Shown: positions 16,015 through 25,650, counted from the stretch's first letter. The stretch is 64,000 nt of DNA from DATJHM01 sp035493895 (GCA_035493895.1 DATJHM010000198.1:1-64000); one strand, 5' to 3'. The notes: a model not told the origin generated them from the sequence alone. Translations and numbers: made by a program.

Positions 16015-18666
16015 TTAATTGTGTGTCAACAACAGATTAGAGAAAGCTACTTCCGTACCCTTTTGATTCACCAGCAGCCCGATTCTGCCGCCTTTAAAAG
16101 ACGTATCTTTGAAAGTCCCAACAGACTTACCATTCACAACAAACGTAAAAGCGCTATTTTTCACCTTGACAGTGAGGGTATTGGTAGCAGAAGTGCCATG
16201 ACCAAAGTGGTACTCTTTACCAGCAGTGGCATGCCAGGGAGTTGTCCACTTTTCAGCATCATCTGTATAGCTGCTATCGTACTTTCTGAGCTGATACTCC
16301 ACGTCATTTTGTGTATTTTGCACCTGGAAACAGTAGAACGTTACTCGTGATTGTCCATTTTGCTGGACCTGATTCAAGCGAAACACCAGGCCAAACTGAT
16401 TATTGACAGAGCTATCGTCACCTTTGATCTCGCTGGTATTCACAGAAAAAACGAACGAGTCAGGCATTATCTCTTCGGGCAAATCGGCAAGGGCAGCAAT
16501 ATCACCATTGTTAACAGCAACATGATATGCACCATTCTTAAATATATACGTCAGATTACCCGAACTACTCTCTTTCCAGGAATGAATATTAGTACTTAGC
16601 GAGTCCGCAAGAATGATATTGGCGGCCTGAGCCGTCGCGCTGGCATTAGCAGTTGCCTGCACGGGCAGATTTGCTACGGGTGTTCCGATGCTATTCGCTT
16701 GAGGAGAGGTAGATGCATTGTGAGGTGTAGCCAGCCGGAACAGGCCAGTGCCGACCAGCACCACAACCAGCAACAGAACCAGCAGCACCACTTTTTTCAT
16801 ATGCGTCTGAAGAAAGTTCGCATTTTCAGGGGGTTGCTGAGGTGATATAGTTTCCTGTGCCTCTGGCAGTACAGGTAAGAGGCCCGTCATAAAGGTACCA
16901 GGTTTACCCGCAACCGGAACTTGCACCACCTTCATAGCCTGTGACAGCTTCACCATCCCCGTCATCCCCTGGCCCTCATAGGTAGCAGGTACAAGGGCGG
17001 CAGCAGTGCCAGGGGCCTGAGCAGTTGGAGATGGAGACGCCTCAAAAGATCTCTGCTGACCATCCGCCTCGTTTGCAACAGGCTGACGAAAAGCTTCACT
17101 GCCACCATCCAACGCAGGAGCAGCAGGGAACACATTGGGCAAGACCCCATCTGTAGATATACCAGATAAGCCAGAAAGAGTTTTTGGGTGAAAAGGCTGT
17201 GGAGCTTCAACAAGCGATTGAGGATACGCGCCAGCGTTTTCTGGAGCCCCCGCCTGACCGCCCATCGCCGTCTGCATAGTAGATGGGACAACATAGGCAG
17301 ATTCTTCAGCCGGGCTTTGCGTTGCAGAAGCGGCCAGACCATCAGGAGGGCGCAGCAAACCATTGCGACCCAAACGCAGACCTGTGCCATTCAGAAGACC
17401 ATTCCCCATAGAAGACGCCTCCGACCACTCCTGTTCTACAGGCATGGCGGCATCCTGAGGGAGCGCCGATTCAGGCAGAGGTGTCATGCCTGAAGGAGTC
17501 TTCATGATCTGAGGCATAGCACGTGTCGGAGCATCCATAAACCCCGACAGTGATGGCATAGTCATACTGGTTTTCGCAATAATATCATTTCTGCGGCCAG
17601 GCTCAACAGCCTGTGGAGTAGGAGCAGAAGCAGCCTGCACATGGCGACGTAACAGGCCTCCTCCCGGGACAGGAGGGGCAGCGCTGGGGGTAGTACCGCC
17701 CTGCCAGACAGGATCAAAAAGGCTACGGCGGGTAAAGGGGCGAATATCGTTCGCAGCTCCTGGCATAGGGATACTCTGTTGAGTATCTCCGAGCGGCACA
17801 CCGGCCATAGTGAGAGCGAGACGGAAAGCGCTGGCAAGATCCCCGGCGCGCGCAAAGCGTTCGGGAGGATTTTTAGCCAGACTGCGAAGCATCACCTGTT
17901 CAACAGCAACGGGCAAATCCGGGCGATACAGACGAGGAGAAGGGGGAGGAGTATGCAGATGCTGCATCGCAATCTGCATCGGCATATCGCCATCAAAAGG
18001 AGTGGTCCCCGTCACCATTTGAAAAAGAATAACGCCAAGAGAGTAAATATCAGCGCGAGAATCGACCTCAGCGCCAATCACCTGCTCGGGGGCCATATAA
18101 TCGGGAGTGCCCATAGGAACGCCCACAGCCGTCAGACGTGTATTTGGAGATTCGCCTTGCGTGCCATTAACAACCTTCACCAGACCAAAATCAGTCAGGA
18201 GCAGACGGCGATCAGGAGTCATCAAGATATTCGCGGGCTTGATATCGCGATGGATCACCCCATGCTCATGAGCGAAATCCAGAGCAGCAGCCATCTGATC
18301 GAGATAGCTCATCGCCTTCGACAAAAGAAACTGCTCGCCGCTCTCCATCTCATCACGTAGAGTGCCCCCACCGATATAGGGCATCACCAGATAGGCCAGG
18401 CCGTCACGTTCACCATATTCATGAACCGGAACAATATTAGGATGTTCCAGTGACGCAGCCGCATCAGTTTCACGCCGGAACCGCTCTAGAAATGCGGCGT
18501 GTTGGCTGGGAGCCTGGGATTGCCCGGGCAATAAAACCTTCACAGCGACCTGGCGTCGAGGACGAGACTGCTGAGCCAGAAATACTGCTCCCATGCCCCC
18601 TTGCCCAATCAGCTTTTGCAGCGTGCAGGTACCCAGCATGGTGTTAATCAATGCTTCTGCGTTCAT
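16015..18666 (-). CDS. Membrane Ser/Thr protein kinase with lectin-like outer domain
   Basis: An 883-residue PknB-type (Hanks) kinase. The kinase domain has GQGGMG at 21-26, the ATP lysine K43, HRDIKPAN at 139-146, DFG at 159-161 and APE at 192-194. A Pro/Gly/Ala-rich linker of about 330 residues leads to one membrane segment near residues 624-645. The outer domain (about 690-883) resembles concanavalin/LamG-like sandwiches, with blocks such as FGLVFRLNQ and VNGKSVGTFKDTSFKGGRIGLLVN. It has no PASTA repeats. The segment just before the membrane (KLSQAMKVVQVPVAGKPG) is nearly the same in the next kinase. It is a tandem paralogue of 18825-21251. It likely senses an outside sugar or wall signal, but the ligand and substrates are unknown. 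Confidence 0.88.
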   Translation of the reverse strand: MNAEALINTMLGTCTLQKLIGQGGMGAVFLAQQSRPRRQVAVKVLLPGQSQAPSQHAAFLERFRRETDAAASLEHPNIVPVHEYGERDGLAYLVMPYIGGGTLRDEMESGEQFLLSKAMSYLDQMAAALDFAHEHGVIHRDIKPANILMTPDRRLLLTDFGLVKVVNGTQGESPNTRLTAVGVPMGTPDYMAPEQVIGAEVDSRADIYSLGVILFQMVTGTTPFDGDMPMQIAMQHLHTPPPSPRLYRPDLPVAVEQVMLRSLAKNPPERFARAGDLASAFRLALTMAGVPLGDTQQSIPMPGAANDIRPFTRRSLFDPVWQGGTTPSAAPPVPGGGLLRRHVQAASAPTPQAVEPGRRNDIIAKTSMTMPSLSGFMDAPTRAMPQIMKTPSGMTPLPESALPQDAAMPVEQEWSEASSMGNGLLNGTGLRLGRNGLLRPPDGLAASATQSPAEESAYVVPSTMQTAMGGQAGAPENAGAYPQSLVEAPQPFHPKTLSGLSGISTDGVLPNVFPAAPALDGGSEAFRQPVANEADGQQRSFEASPSPTAQAPGTAAALVPATYEGQGMTGMVKLSQAMKVVQVPVAGKPGTFMTGLLPVLPEAQETISPQQPPENANFLQTHMKKVVLLVLLLVVVLVGTGLFRLATPHNASTSPQANSIGTPVANLPVQATANASATAQAANIILADSLSTNIHSWKESSSGNLTYIFKNGAYHVAVNNGDIAALADLPEEIMPDSFVFSVNTSEIKGDDSSVNNQFGLVFRLNQVQQNGQSRVTFYCFQVQNTQNDVEYQLRKYDSSYTDDAEKWTTPWHATAGKEYHFGHGTSATNTLTVKVKNSAFTFVVNGKSVGTFKDTSFKGGRIGLLVNQKGTEVAFSNLLLTHN

Positions 18667-18824
18667 GAAAAATCTAACCTCTTTTTCAACCTGATTCAGG
18701 TGGAACCTGCCTGAAATTACATAGAGAGCATCCTTACTAGCAGCAGGTTCGCTAGATACACCCTGCCGTGCTCACCAGGGGCGGTTTTCACGAATGATAG
18801 AAGGGTCATCAAGATTGAGCGCGC

Positions 18825-21251
18825 CTAATTTTTTGTCAACAACAAATTCTTGAAAGCCACTTCCGTACCATTCAGATTCACAATCATACCAACGGAGCCA
18901 TTCGCATAGCTCGTATCGCTTACCGTCTTTATCGTCTTTCCGTTGACGATAAAGGTAAATTTGCTGCCATTCATAATAACCTTAAAAGTATTTACCGCCT
19001 GCGCGCCATGGCCCTCGTGGAACTCATTCCCGAATGTTTGGTGCCAGATAGGATCGCCCCATGCAGCAGTCCCTGTGCCCTTAGAGCTATCATACTTCCA
19101 GAACTTATACTCACCACCCGGCTTATTCAGGACCTCAAAGGTATAGAACTTCGAAACGGTCGTTTTCCCGGAAGTTTGTTGAGTATAGCGGAAAATCATC
19201 CCAAAGGAATTGACATCAGAAGTATCATCGCCTTTGAGTTCCTGGAGTGTGAGAGTATAGGCCATCGATCCTTTGTAGGAAAAAGAAGGGAGAACAGTTG
19301 CGCTGCTATTATTGTTATTATGGTTAACAATATGATAGGCACCATTCTGAAAAACATACCCATCTTTTGACGACTCATACCAGCCATGGATATTATGGTC
19401 AAGAGGATCAGCAAGAATAATATTTGCCTGAGCCGTAGCAGTTGCCTGCACCTGGGCGGTCGCTTTAACATCAGGAGCCCCGGTGGAGGCCATGCCCTTC
19501 ATATTCTGATTGGCAGTGGGAGCTTTTTGACTATGCAGAAAGGCCCACGTCCCTCCAGCTCCTCCAAAGACGACAAGGACTGCCAATACAGTGATCAAGA
19601 CACGAGCCCATATCGGCATATGCTTTTTTTCTGGCAGAACCAGAGGCTCATCTTCATCAGTATTCATCGACAACAGGCCTGTCACAAACTGGCCGGGCTG
19701 ACCAGCAACAGGCACTTTGACGACCTTCATAGAAGTAGACAGCTTCATCGTCGTTCTTGGCATGGGACCATCCTGCAACATACCAGTTGAGGTACGAGCG
19801 GCAGGAGAGAGTTGCTCAAAGCTGGCATCCGGGGCCTGCAACGAAGAATTATAAAGAGAAGACGAAGCGAACGTATTCTCCTCGGGAACAGTATTTGTCT
19901 CAGGAGGAATAGCCAGAGCCCCTTGAGTCCCTACAGTTGGGAATCGACCCGTACGAGAAAGTAAGCCACCACCAGCGCGAGCAGCGGGAACAGTCCCATT
20001 CACCGCTGATTGAGCGCCAGTCATTAAGAGCCCCTGGCCAGCCGCAGCCATAGTACCAGTGTTTATAGAGGGGAACATGCCCGTTCTACTCAGGAGTCCG
20101 CCGCCGCCCTGATTACCAGGGGTAGGGAAAGAGCCAGTTGGCCTTGCAAAATCATCATCCTCAACAGGCATAGAAGCGTTCAATGGAAGATTAGCGCCTA
20201 CCCCTGGAACCGTGCCAGTAGGAGGAGATGGACGAACACCTGCGGCAGCCGTAGATTTCAGCGCGGCCATCATGCCAGTAGGTCGAAATTGTATGCCGCC
20301 ATCGAAGCCGTCAGCGGCAGCAGCCGGTACCTTTCCCGTTTGCCCGGATTGACCTCTCAATCCCTGTGAAGCAATCGAGCTGAGGCCATATCCAGTGCCA
20401 ATCAGAGCCTGACGAAAAGCCGAGGCCATATCTTGTGCAGATGAATAGCGGTCAGCCGGGCGCTTCGAGAGCGCCTTCAGCATCACCTGTTCAGCAGGGA
20501 GAGGCAAATCTGGACGCAACAGGTGAGGAGCAGGAGGTGGAACCTGCAAATGTTGCGCGGCGATCTGCATAGGCGTTTCACCCTGGAAAGGGGTTGTGCC
20601 AGTGATCATCTGATAGACAATAACCCCAAGAGAATACAGATCGGCGCGAGCATCGACATCTTCACCAATCACCTGCTCGGGGGCCATATAATCGGGAGTG
20701 CCGACCGGAGCGCCTTCACCCGTGAGGCGTGTCTGTGGCAAAGAGCCTTCCGCAACGATTTTTACCAGACCGAAGTCAGTTAAGAGCAAGCGGCGTTCGG
20801 AAGTCATCAGAATATTCGCGGGCTTAATATCGCGATGGATCACGCCATGTTTGTGAGCAAAGTCGAGAGCCGCAGCGATCTGATCCAGGAAATTCATCGC
20901 CGTAGAAAAAGCAAGCGGCCCCTCACGCTCCATCTCATCGCGTAGTGTGCCACCGCTAATATAAGGCATCACCAGATAGGCCAGACCGTCGCGTTCACCA
21001 TATTCATGAACTGGAACAATATTAGGATGTTCCATAGATGCAGCCGCATCAGTTTCACGGCGAAAGCGTTCCAAAAATGCCGCCAACTGATTTGGACTGA
21101 GAGGAGCCATCGGTAGTAAAATCTTTACTGCGACCTGGCGCCGTGGGCGAGATTGTTGAGCCAGAAAAACCGCGCCCATACCTCCCTGGCCCACTAACTT
21201 CTGGAGTGTACATGAGCCTAACACCGTACCAATCAATGCTTCTGCGTTCAT
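18825..21251 (-). CDS. Membrane Ser/Thr protein kinase, tandem paralogue
   Basis: An 808-residue PknB-type kinase with the same plan as its neighbour: MNAEALIGTVLGSCTLQKLV start, GQGGMG, the VAVKIL lysine, HRDIKPAN, DFG and APE all intact. A linker follows with repeated RTG-type motifs (GGGLLSRTGMF, GGGLLSRTGRF, RPTGSF, RPTGMM). One membrane segment lies near residues 551-573, and a LamG-like outer domain ends in GSVGMIVNLNGTEVAFKNLLL. The kinase and outer domains are alike in both paralogues while most of the linker has diverged. The repeated Ser/Thr sites could be autophosphorylation points. A promoter with TTGTCA and TAATAT lies upstream at 21345-21373. The 158-base gap to the next kinase allows separate expression. 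Confidence 0.88.
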   Translation of the reverse strand: MNAEALIGTVLGSCTLQKLVGQGGMGAVFLAQQSRPRRQVAVKILLPMAPLSPNQLAAFLERFRRETDAAASMEHPNIVPVHEYGERDGLAYLVMPYISGGTLRDEMEREGPLAFSTAMNFLDQIAAALDFAHKHGVIHRDIKPANILMTSERRLLLTDFGLVKIVAEGSLPQTRLTGEGAPVGTPDYMAPEQVIGEDVDARADLYSLGVIVYQMITGTTPFQGETPMQIAAQHLQVPPPAPHLLRPDLPLPAEQVMLKALSKRPADRYSSAQDMASAFRQALIGTGYGLSSIASQGLRGQSGQTGKVPAAAADGFDGGIQFRPTGMMAALKSTAAAGVRPSPPTGTVPGVGANLPLNASMPVEDDDFARPTGSFPTPGNQGGGGLLSRTGMFPSINTGTMAAAGQGLLMTGAQSAVNGTVPAARAGGGLLSRTGRFPTVGTQGALAIPPETNTVPEENTFASSSLYNSSLQAPDASFEQLSPAARTSTGMLQDGPMPRTTMKLSTSMKVVKVPVAGQPGQFVTGLLSMNTDEDEPLVLPEKKHMPIWARVLITVLAVLVVFGGAGGTWAFLHSQKAPTANQNMKGMASTGAPDVKATAQVQATATAQANIILADPLDHNIHGWYESSKDGYVFQNGAYHIVNHNNNNSSATVLPSFSYKGSMAYTLTLQELKGDDTSDVNSFGMIFRYTQQTSGKTTVSKFYTFEVLNKPGGEYKFWKYDSSKGTGTAAWGDPIWHQTFGNEFHEGHGAQAVNTFKVIMNGSKFTFIVNGKTIKTVSDTSYANGSVGMIVNLNGTEVAFKNLLLTKN

Positions 21252-21344
21252 GAAAACTCTACCCCTTTATGCTGCTCAACATTTGCTTATTGACCAAAGA
21301 GCGCTCTCTCGCTCCCACCGTCGACCATAACCCTACCTTTGTAC

Positions 21345-21373
21345 ATATTAGTCAACTTGCATCATTCTGACAA
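21345..21373 (-). promoter_or_regulatory. Sigma-70-type promoter of the upstream kinase gene
   Basis: On the minus strand TTGTCA (21373-21368) and TAATAT (21350-21345) are separated by 17 bases. The start site would be near 21338, giving a leader of about 87 bases to the kinase ATG at 21251. The rest of the 21252-21498 gap shows nothing further. Confidence 0.5.
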
Positions 21374-21498
21374 TGCATTCGCCATACAAGCATGACCAAA
21401 GTAATGTTGTGCTCAACCTGTATAGCCATTCTGAGCAATATATTTAGAGTGAACGCGTGTGAGATTGAAGTTGCGGCATAAAAAAGACAAGAGGCTCA

Positions 21499-24132
21499 TC
21501 ACACTTCACCGGCAAAAGCCTCCGGATCGTGAAGGCCCTGGGGATCGCGATCTTCTTCCGCATCAAGGGGAACGGACTCCTCGCCTATGCGAGCAACCAT
21601 TGAAGGAACAGTACGGCTCTGGACAATGATTCCGTGCAAGAGAGCAGAAACCGCCTGTGAGAACAGAGGACGCAAACGTTGTAAGCGTTCACGCTGAACC
21701 AGCAACTGTTCAGCACGCTTGCGTTCTTGAGCCTGAGCGGTACGAGGATTGTACCCTTCAGTCATAACGGGCGAAAGTTGTTCCCAGATATCGTGCGCAT
21801 CTAAAAGCTGGCCGACAGCCGCCTGCACCTGCTGCAACAGATCAATGGTCTGATTCAGCACCATGAGCAGATCGCCTTCCGCCATATCAATACGGCGAAG
21901 CAGGCCGCTCAGCGACATATTTCGCGCCCAGGAGAACGCAATGCTATGGAACTCCGGCACAATGCCAGGGCTCGGGTTAATATTTGCACGTTCTTCGATG
22001 CCACGCACACGCAATAAAATCTGCCACAACTCACGGCGAATCGTCGTAAGCTTGCCAGAAAGCGCCTGACGATTATTCAAACGCTTATCATTATCAAAAG
22101 TGAACCAGCTACAGACCTCGGCCAGTTCAGCAGCAGACAGCTCATCGAGGACCCCGCTCGTGACCATCTCCACGATCGTCACACCGGCAGGATGAAAGAT
22201 ACTGCGCAAGAGGCGTCCCTTGACCGTCAATTGATCGTCCTGGCCAATATGACCCAGAGCCCGCAGAGCGAAGATCGTACCATCCAGTTCAGCGGCACCG
22301 GCACGGCTCAGAGGGAAAGCGCCGATACGCTCTCGCCGCTTTTCAAGCGCTTCAAAGGCGCCATCAGAGGCAGGACCTTTCTTTTTGCCCGCTTTCTTCG
22401 CTTTCTTATAACGCTTCTCAAGGCGTTGCAGTTCGCTCAGCTCCCAGAGCATATAGCGCTGATATTCACGCAAACTGGAAGCGCAGATACGGCGCAGATG
22501 CTGCACATCGCCGGGACGCCAGAGATTCAAGACCGAATTATAGCGGATCACAAACGAGCTGGTCACCGGCAAAAGTTCGCCAGTGATACGGCGGAATGAG
22601 TCCTCAAAGGGCTCCCAGGGGGAATAAGGAATAATCGCGGCGCCACGCACATCCATACCGCGTCTACCAGCGCGACCGGTGAGCTGGCGATATTCATTAG
22701 GAGTCAGCAGGCGCATCTCCTGACCATCAAACTTACTTAAACTTCCCACCACAACCGAGCGAGCGGGCATATTAATGCCGAGGGCCAGCGTATCCGTGGC
22801 AAAGACAGCACGTAGATAGCCACGAGCAAAGAGTGTTTCCACCAGCACCTTTAAGCCGGGCAGCAGACCAGCATGGTGGAAAGCGAGGCCGCGAGGCAGG
22901 AGATCCAGCAAGGCATGTACCTGCTGGAGATTACGATCCTCCTTCGGCAAATGTTCCATCCAGACGCCAATTTCTTCGCGAATCAGCGTCTCTTCTTCCG
23001 GCGTAGTAAAATGATGAGAGGCGGCACCCATAGCGCCCTCCTCCACGACACGCCTGCCAGGCAAGAAATAGAGGCAGGGGAGTTTATCGGCTTCGCGCAG
23101 AGCTGTCAGCACCTCGCCTGGTTCTGGAGCGCGACGCAGAGGGGGACGTTTTGCCTGGGGCTTTTCCGGTCCAGGTGCAGAGGAGGTTTGTTGGTTTTCA
23201 GCAGAAGAAGAGTCCGTCTCGCGCTCTTCCTCACGCGAATTGCGTGTTTTGCCAGAGCGACCACGCCTGCCCAACGTACCGGCCTCCAGCACGTCTTCCT
23301 CATCGTCATCGTCATCATCTGGAAAACGATAGGATCGATTACGACTGGCAAGTTGAGCGGCTTTGGCCTCACCACCCACATTCGGGAAGCTCTCGATGCG
23401 GTTACCATCAGCATCCTGAACCAGATGAAGTTTCCCATCAAGAAAATAATAGTGTTCAAGAGGGACAGCGCGCTGCTCGTGAATGACGAGAGAGATGGGG
23501 CGATGGACGCGGCTAATCCAACTGGCCAGATCTTCGGTATTGCTCACCGTTGCAGAGAGACCAACCAGTTGTACATGCGGGGGAGAACAAATAATCGCTT
23601 CCTCCCAGACAGGACCCCGACCAACATCGCTCAAATAGTGTAGTTCGTCAAAAACCACAAAGCCCACATCGTCCAGCGACATGCGTGAAAGGCGTTCGCC
23701 GCCCTCCTCCAGAAGCATATTGCGATAGACTTCAGTTGTCATAATAACAATAGATGCGCGGCTATGCTCGACAATATCCCCTGTCACCAGACCAACCGCA
23801 TCATACCCATAGATTTCGCGCAGGTCGCGATACTTCTGATTCGAGAGGGCTTTCAGTGGTGTCGTATAGATCACGCGCTGATTGCGCTGCTGAGCCAGCC
23901 ACATCGCATATTCTGCCACCAGCGTTTTGCCAGTGCCAGTAGGGGCGGCGACGAGCACAGAGCGATCCTGTGCCAGATGGCCCATAGCTTCTATTTGGAA
24001 TGAATCGATAGTAAACGGGTAGCGAGCAACAAATGCATCTATGCCAGCCTGAGCGTCATTTCCAATCTCCACGTGCTTATCCACATTCTCTGAAATTATA
24101 TTCGTTGTACTATAATTCACATTTTCTCTCAT
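21499..24132 (-). CDS. Ski2/Mtr4-like DEAD/DEAH-box RNA helicase
   Basis: An 877-residue superfamily 2 helicase. Motifs: Walker A APTGTGKT at 63-70, TTPLKALSNQK (Ia), DELH at 162-165 (II), GLSAT (III), FATDTLALGINMPARSVV (V) and QLTGRAGRRGMD (VI). The C-terminal part matches the DSHCT-type helical domain seen in Ski2/Mtr4 helicases (CSWFTF, LNQTIDLLQQVQAA). A charged insert at about residues 260-345, starting with a run of Asp/Glu and rich in Arg, Ser, Glu and Pro, separates the two RecA lobes. It probably remodels RNA in decay or processing. The ATG has no clear ribosome site, and no partner gene is obvious. Confidence 0.88.
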   Translation of the reverse strand: MRENVNYSTTNIISENVDKHVEIGNDAQAGIDAFVARYPFTIDSFQIEAMGHLAQDRSVLVAAPTGTGKTLVAEYAMWLAQQRNQRVIYTTPLKALSNQKYRDLREIYGYDAVGLVTGDIVEHSRASIVIMTTEVYRNMLLEEGGERLSRMSLDDVGFVVFDELHYLSDVGRGPVWEEAIICSPPHVQLVGLSATVSNTEDLASWISRVHRPISLVIHEQRAVPLEHYYFLDGKLHLVQDADGNRIESFPNVGGEAKAAQLASRNRSYRFPDDDDDDEEDVLEAGTLGRRGRSGKTRNSREEERETDSSSAENQQTSSAPGPEKPQAKRPPLRRAPEPGEVLTALREADKLPCLYFLPGRRVVEEGAMGAASHHFTTPEEETLIREEIGVWMEHLPKEDRNLQQVHALLDLLPRGLAFHHAGLLPGLKVLVETLFARGYLRAVFATDTLALGINMPARSVVVGSLSKFDGQEMRLLTPNEYRQLTGRAGRRGMDVRGAAIIPYSPWEPFEDSFRRITGELLPVTSSFVIRYNSVLNLWRPGDVQHLRRICASSLREYQRYMLWELSELQRLEKRYKKAKKAGKKKGPASDGAFEALEKRRERIGAFPLSRAGAAELDGTIFALRALGHIGQDDQLTVKGRLLRSIFHPAGVTIVEMVTSGVLDELSAAELAEVCSWFTFDNDKRLNNRQALSGKLTTIRRELWQILLRVRGIEERANINPSPGIVPEFHSIAFSWARNMSLSGLLRRIDMAEGDLLMVLNQTIDLLQQVQAAVGQLLDAHDIWEQLSPVMTEGYNPRTAQAQERKRAEQLLVQRERLQRLRPLFSQAVSALLHGIIVQSRTVPSMVARIGEESVPLDAEEDRDPQGLHDPEAFAGEV

Positions 24133-24235
24133 TGTATCATGTTATGGTAATGCGAACAAGCAGAGCGCCAGGGTGATCTTGACGCCGTTTACCGAAAAGA
24201 GCATATTTTTTTATGCGAGGGCCTTTCTTTACAAA

Positions 24236-24264
24236 GTAGCCGGGAAGACTTCTTGCCCGGCTAC
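24236..24264 (-). terminator. Terminator after the zinc-finger gene
   Basis: GTAGCCGGG (24236-24244) and CCCGGCTAC (24256-24264) form a perfect 9-base stem with an 11-base loop. On the minus strand it is followed by TTTGT, and it lies 37 bases beyond the stop of 24301-24558. Confidence 0.6.
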
Positions 24265-24300
24265 GCACTATTCGTTTGACACAAAGAGCGCTTGCTGGCG

Positions 24301-24558
24301 CTAGAACATTACCTCATCAATGTAGCACCAGCGCCAATTTTCGCCGGGTTGGAACGATTGCATGACAGGATGGTGAGTGGCATGAAAATGTTTCGTCGCG
24401 TGCTTATTTTTGGAGGAATCGCAGCAGCCAACATGGCCACAGGCCAGACATTCGCGAAGATGAACCCAGGAATCGCCCGTTTTCAGACACTCTTCGCAGC
24501 CCTGAGCACTTGGAGAAACGTTTCTGATCTGATCAGTATGTGTACAGACCTTTGTCAT
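24301..24558 (-). CDS. UBP-type zinc finger protein
   Basis: An 85-residue protein consisting almost entirely of a UBP-type (ubiquitin-hydrolase-like) zinc finger. Conserved metal ligands are visible: C5, H7, C21, C24, C37, C40, C45 and His residues in the HATKHFHATHHP stretch. The ending WRWCYIDEVMF is also typical. In eukaryotes the fold binds the free C-terminus of ubiquitin; bacterial stand-alone copies are known but their role is unclear. The start has an AAAGGA ribosome site 8 bases upstream, and the gene has its own terminator. It may act as a small adaptor for a C-terminal Gly-Gly-like tail, which is only a guess. Confidence 0.82.
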   Translation of the reverse strand: MTKVCTHTDQIRNVSPSAQGCEECLKTGDSWVHLRECLACGHVGCCDSSKNKHATKHFHATHHPVMQSFQPGENWRWCYIDEVMF

Positions 24559-24687
24559 GATTCATCCTTTCACTGTTAGTGATGCACAATCAAGGGAGTC
24601 ACTTGCAGAGATACACAAAGATATCTCAATAGGTATAGTAATACACCAGAGCAACCCCCTATATATCATGCTCAGTCAGCACAGAAA

Positions 24688-25650
24688 TCAAGCATTCATC
24701 GATAAAGCCTCGCGAAGATGCTCCAGAGAAGTATTGCCACCTGAACAGACCAGCGCAATCTTGAGGCCTCCCAGTTGCTCGCGCATGCGGAAAGCAGCGG
24801 CAAGCGGTGAGGCACCGGCCCCCTCGGCCAGCGTATGGGCACGCTCGACCATCCAGAGCATCGCCTGCTTGATTTCGTCATCACTCACCAGAATAAAATC
24901 ATCCAGCAAGTCCCAGAGGATCTTCTGAGGAAGCTCAAAGGCACTACCAGTGGCTAATCCCTCGGCAAATGTGCGGTTGGGAGCAGTCATCAGGCTGCGC
25001 TGGACCCAGCTTTCATAGGCCGCGGGAGAAGCCTCGGCCTGTACGCCAATCACGCGAATAGTGGGACTAATCGTTTTCGCCACGAGGCAGGCAGCAGCTG
25101 CACCACTGCCACCACCAATTGGCACGAAAATCATATCCAGGCCCGGCTCATCCTCCAGCATCTCCAGAGTAGCGGTAGCGACTCCGGCGATTAAGAGCGG
25201 CTCATTGCCGGAATGGATATAGCGATACCCCTGAGAACGGGCCAGCGTTTCGCAGTAGAGGCGAGCGTCGTCGAAAGTAGCGCCATGCATAATCACATCA
25301 GCCCCCATCCCCTGCATAGCCGCGACCTTGCCAGGATTAGCAGCCTCCGGCACAACGATACGAGCATCGACATGAAACAGCCGGGCGGCATATGCAACCG
25401 ATTGGCCATGATTGCCAGTCGAGGCAGCAATGACGCCGCGTTTGCGCTCCTGATCATTCAATTGTGAGATCAGATTGACGCCTCCACGAACTTTAAAAGC
25501 CCCGACTGGCTGATAATTTTCGTGTTTCACATAGATAGTCGTATCCAGTAACGCATCTAAGGCCGGATAATTATGCAAAGGGGTACGCGCCAGATAGGGA
25601 CGAATATTGCGTTGCGCCAGCAAGACATCCTGAAATTGTGGAATATCCAT
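24688..25650 (-). CDS. Threonine/serine dehydratase, PLP-dependent
   Basis: A 320-residue fold-type II PLP enzyme. The PLP lysine is K53 in the block GAFKVRGG; ASTGNHGQSVAYAA and the phosphate-binding GGGSGAAAACL are present, with an end block CSGGNTSLEHL. It should deaminate L-threonine to 2-oxobutanoate, or serine to pyruvate. It lacks the C-terminal ACT regulatory domain of biosynthetic IlvA, so it resembles the catabolic TdcB or serine racemase-like group. GAGGAG lies 9 bases before the ATG. It appears to be a single-gene unit between the zinc-finger gene and the MFS exporter. A racemase side activity cannot be excluded. Confidence 0.85.
   Translation of the reverse strand: MDIPQFQDVLLAQRNIRPYLARTPLHNYPALDALLDTTIYVKHENYQPVGAFKVRGGVNLISQLNDQERKRGVIAASTGNHGQSVAYAARLFHVDARIVVPEAANPGKVAAMQGMGADVIMHGATFDDARLYCETLARSQGYRYIHSGNEPLLIAGVATATLEMLEDEPGLDMIFVPIGGGSGAAAACLVAKTISPTIRVIGVQAEASPAAYESWVQRSLMTAPNRTFAEGLATGSAFELPQKILWDLLDDFILVSDDEIKQAMLWMVERAHTLAEGAGASPLAAAFRMREQLGGLKIALVCSGGNTSLEHLREALSMNA

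Noticed and set aside
21499..24132. Considering the Ski2-like helicase plus UBP zinc finger as a defence island
   Set aside because: They have separate signals (a terminator and a gap between them), and no other defence gene is nearby.
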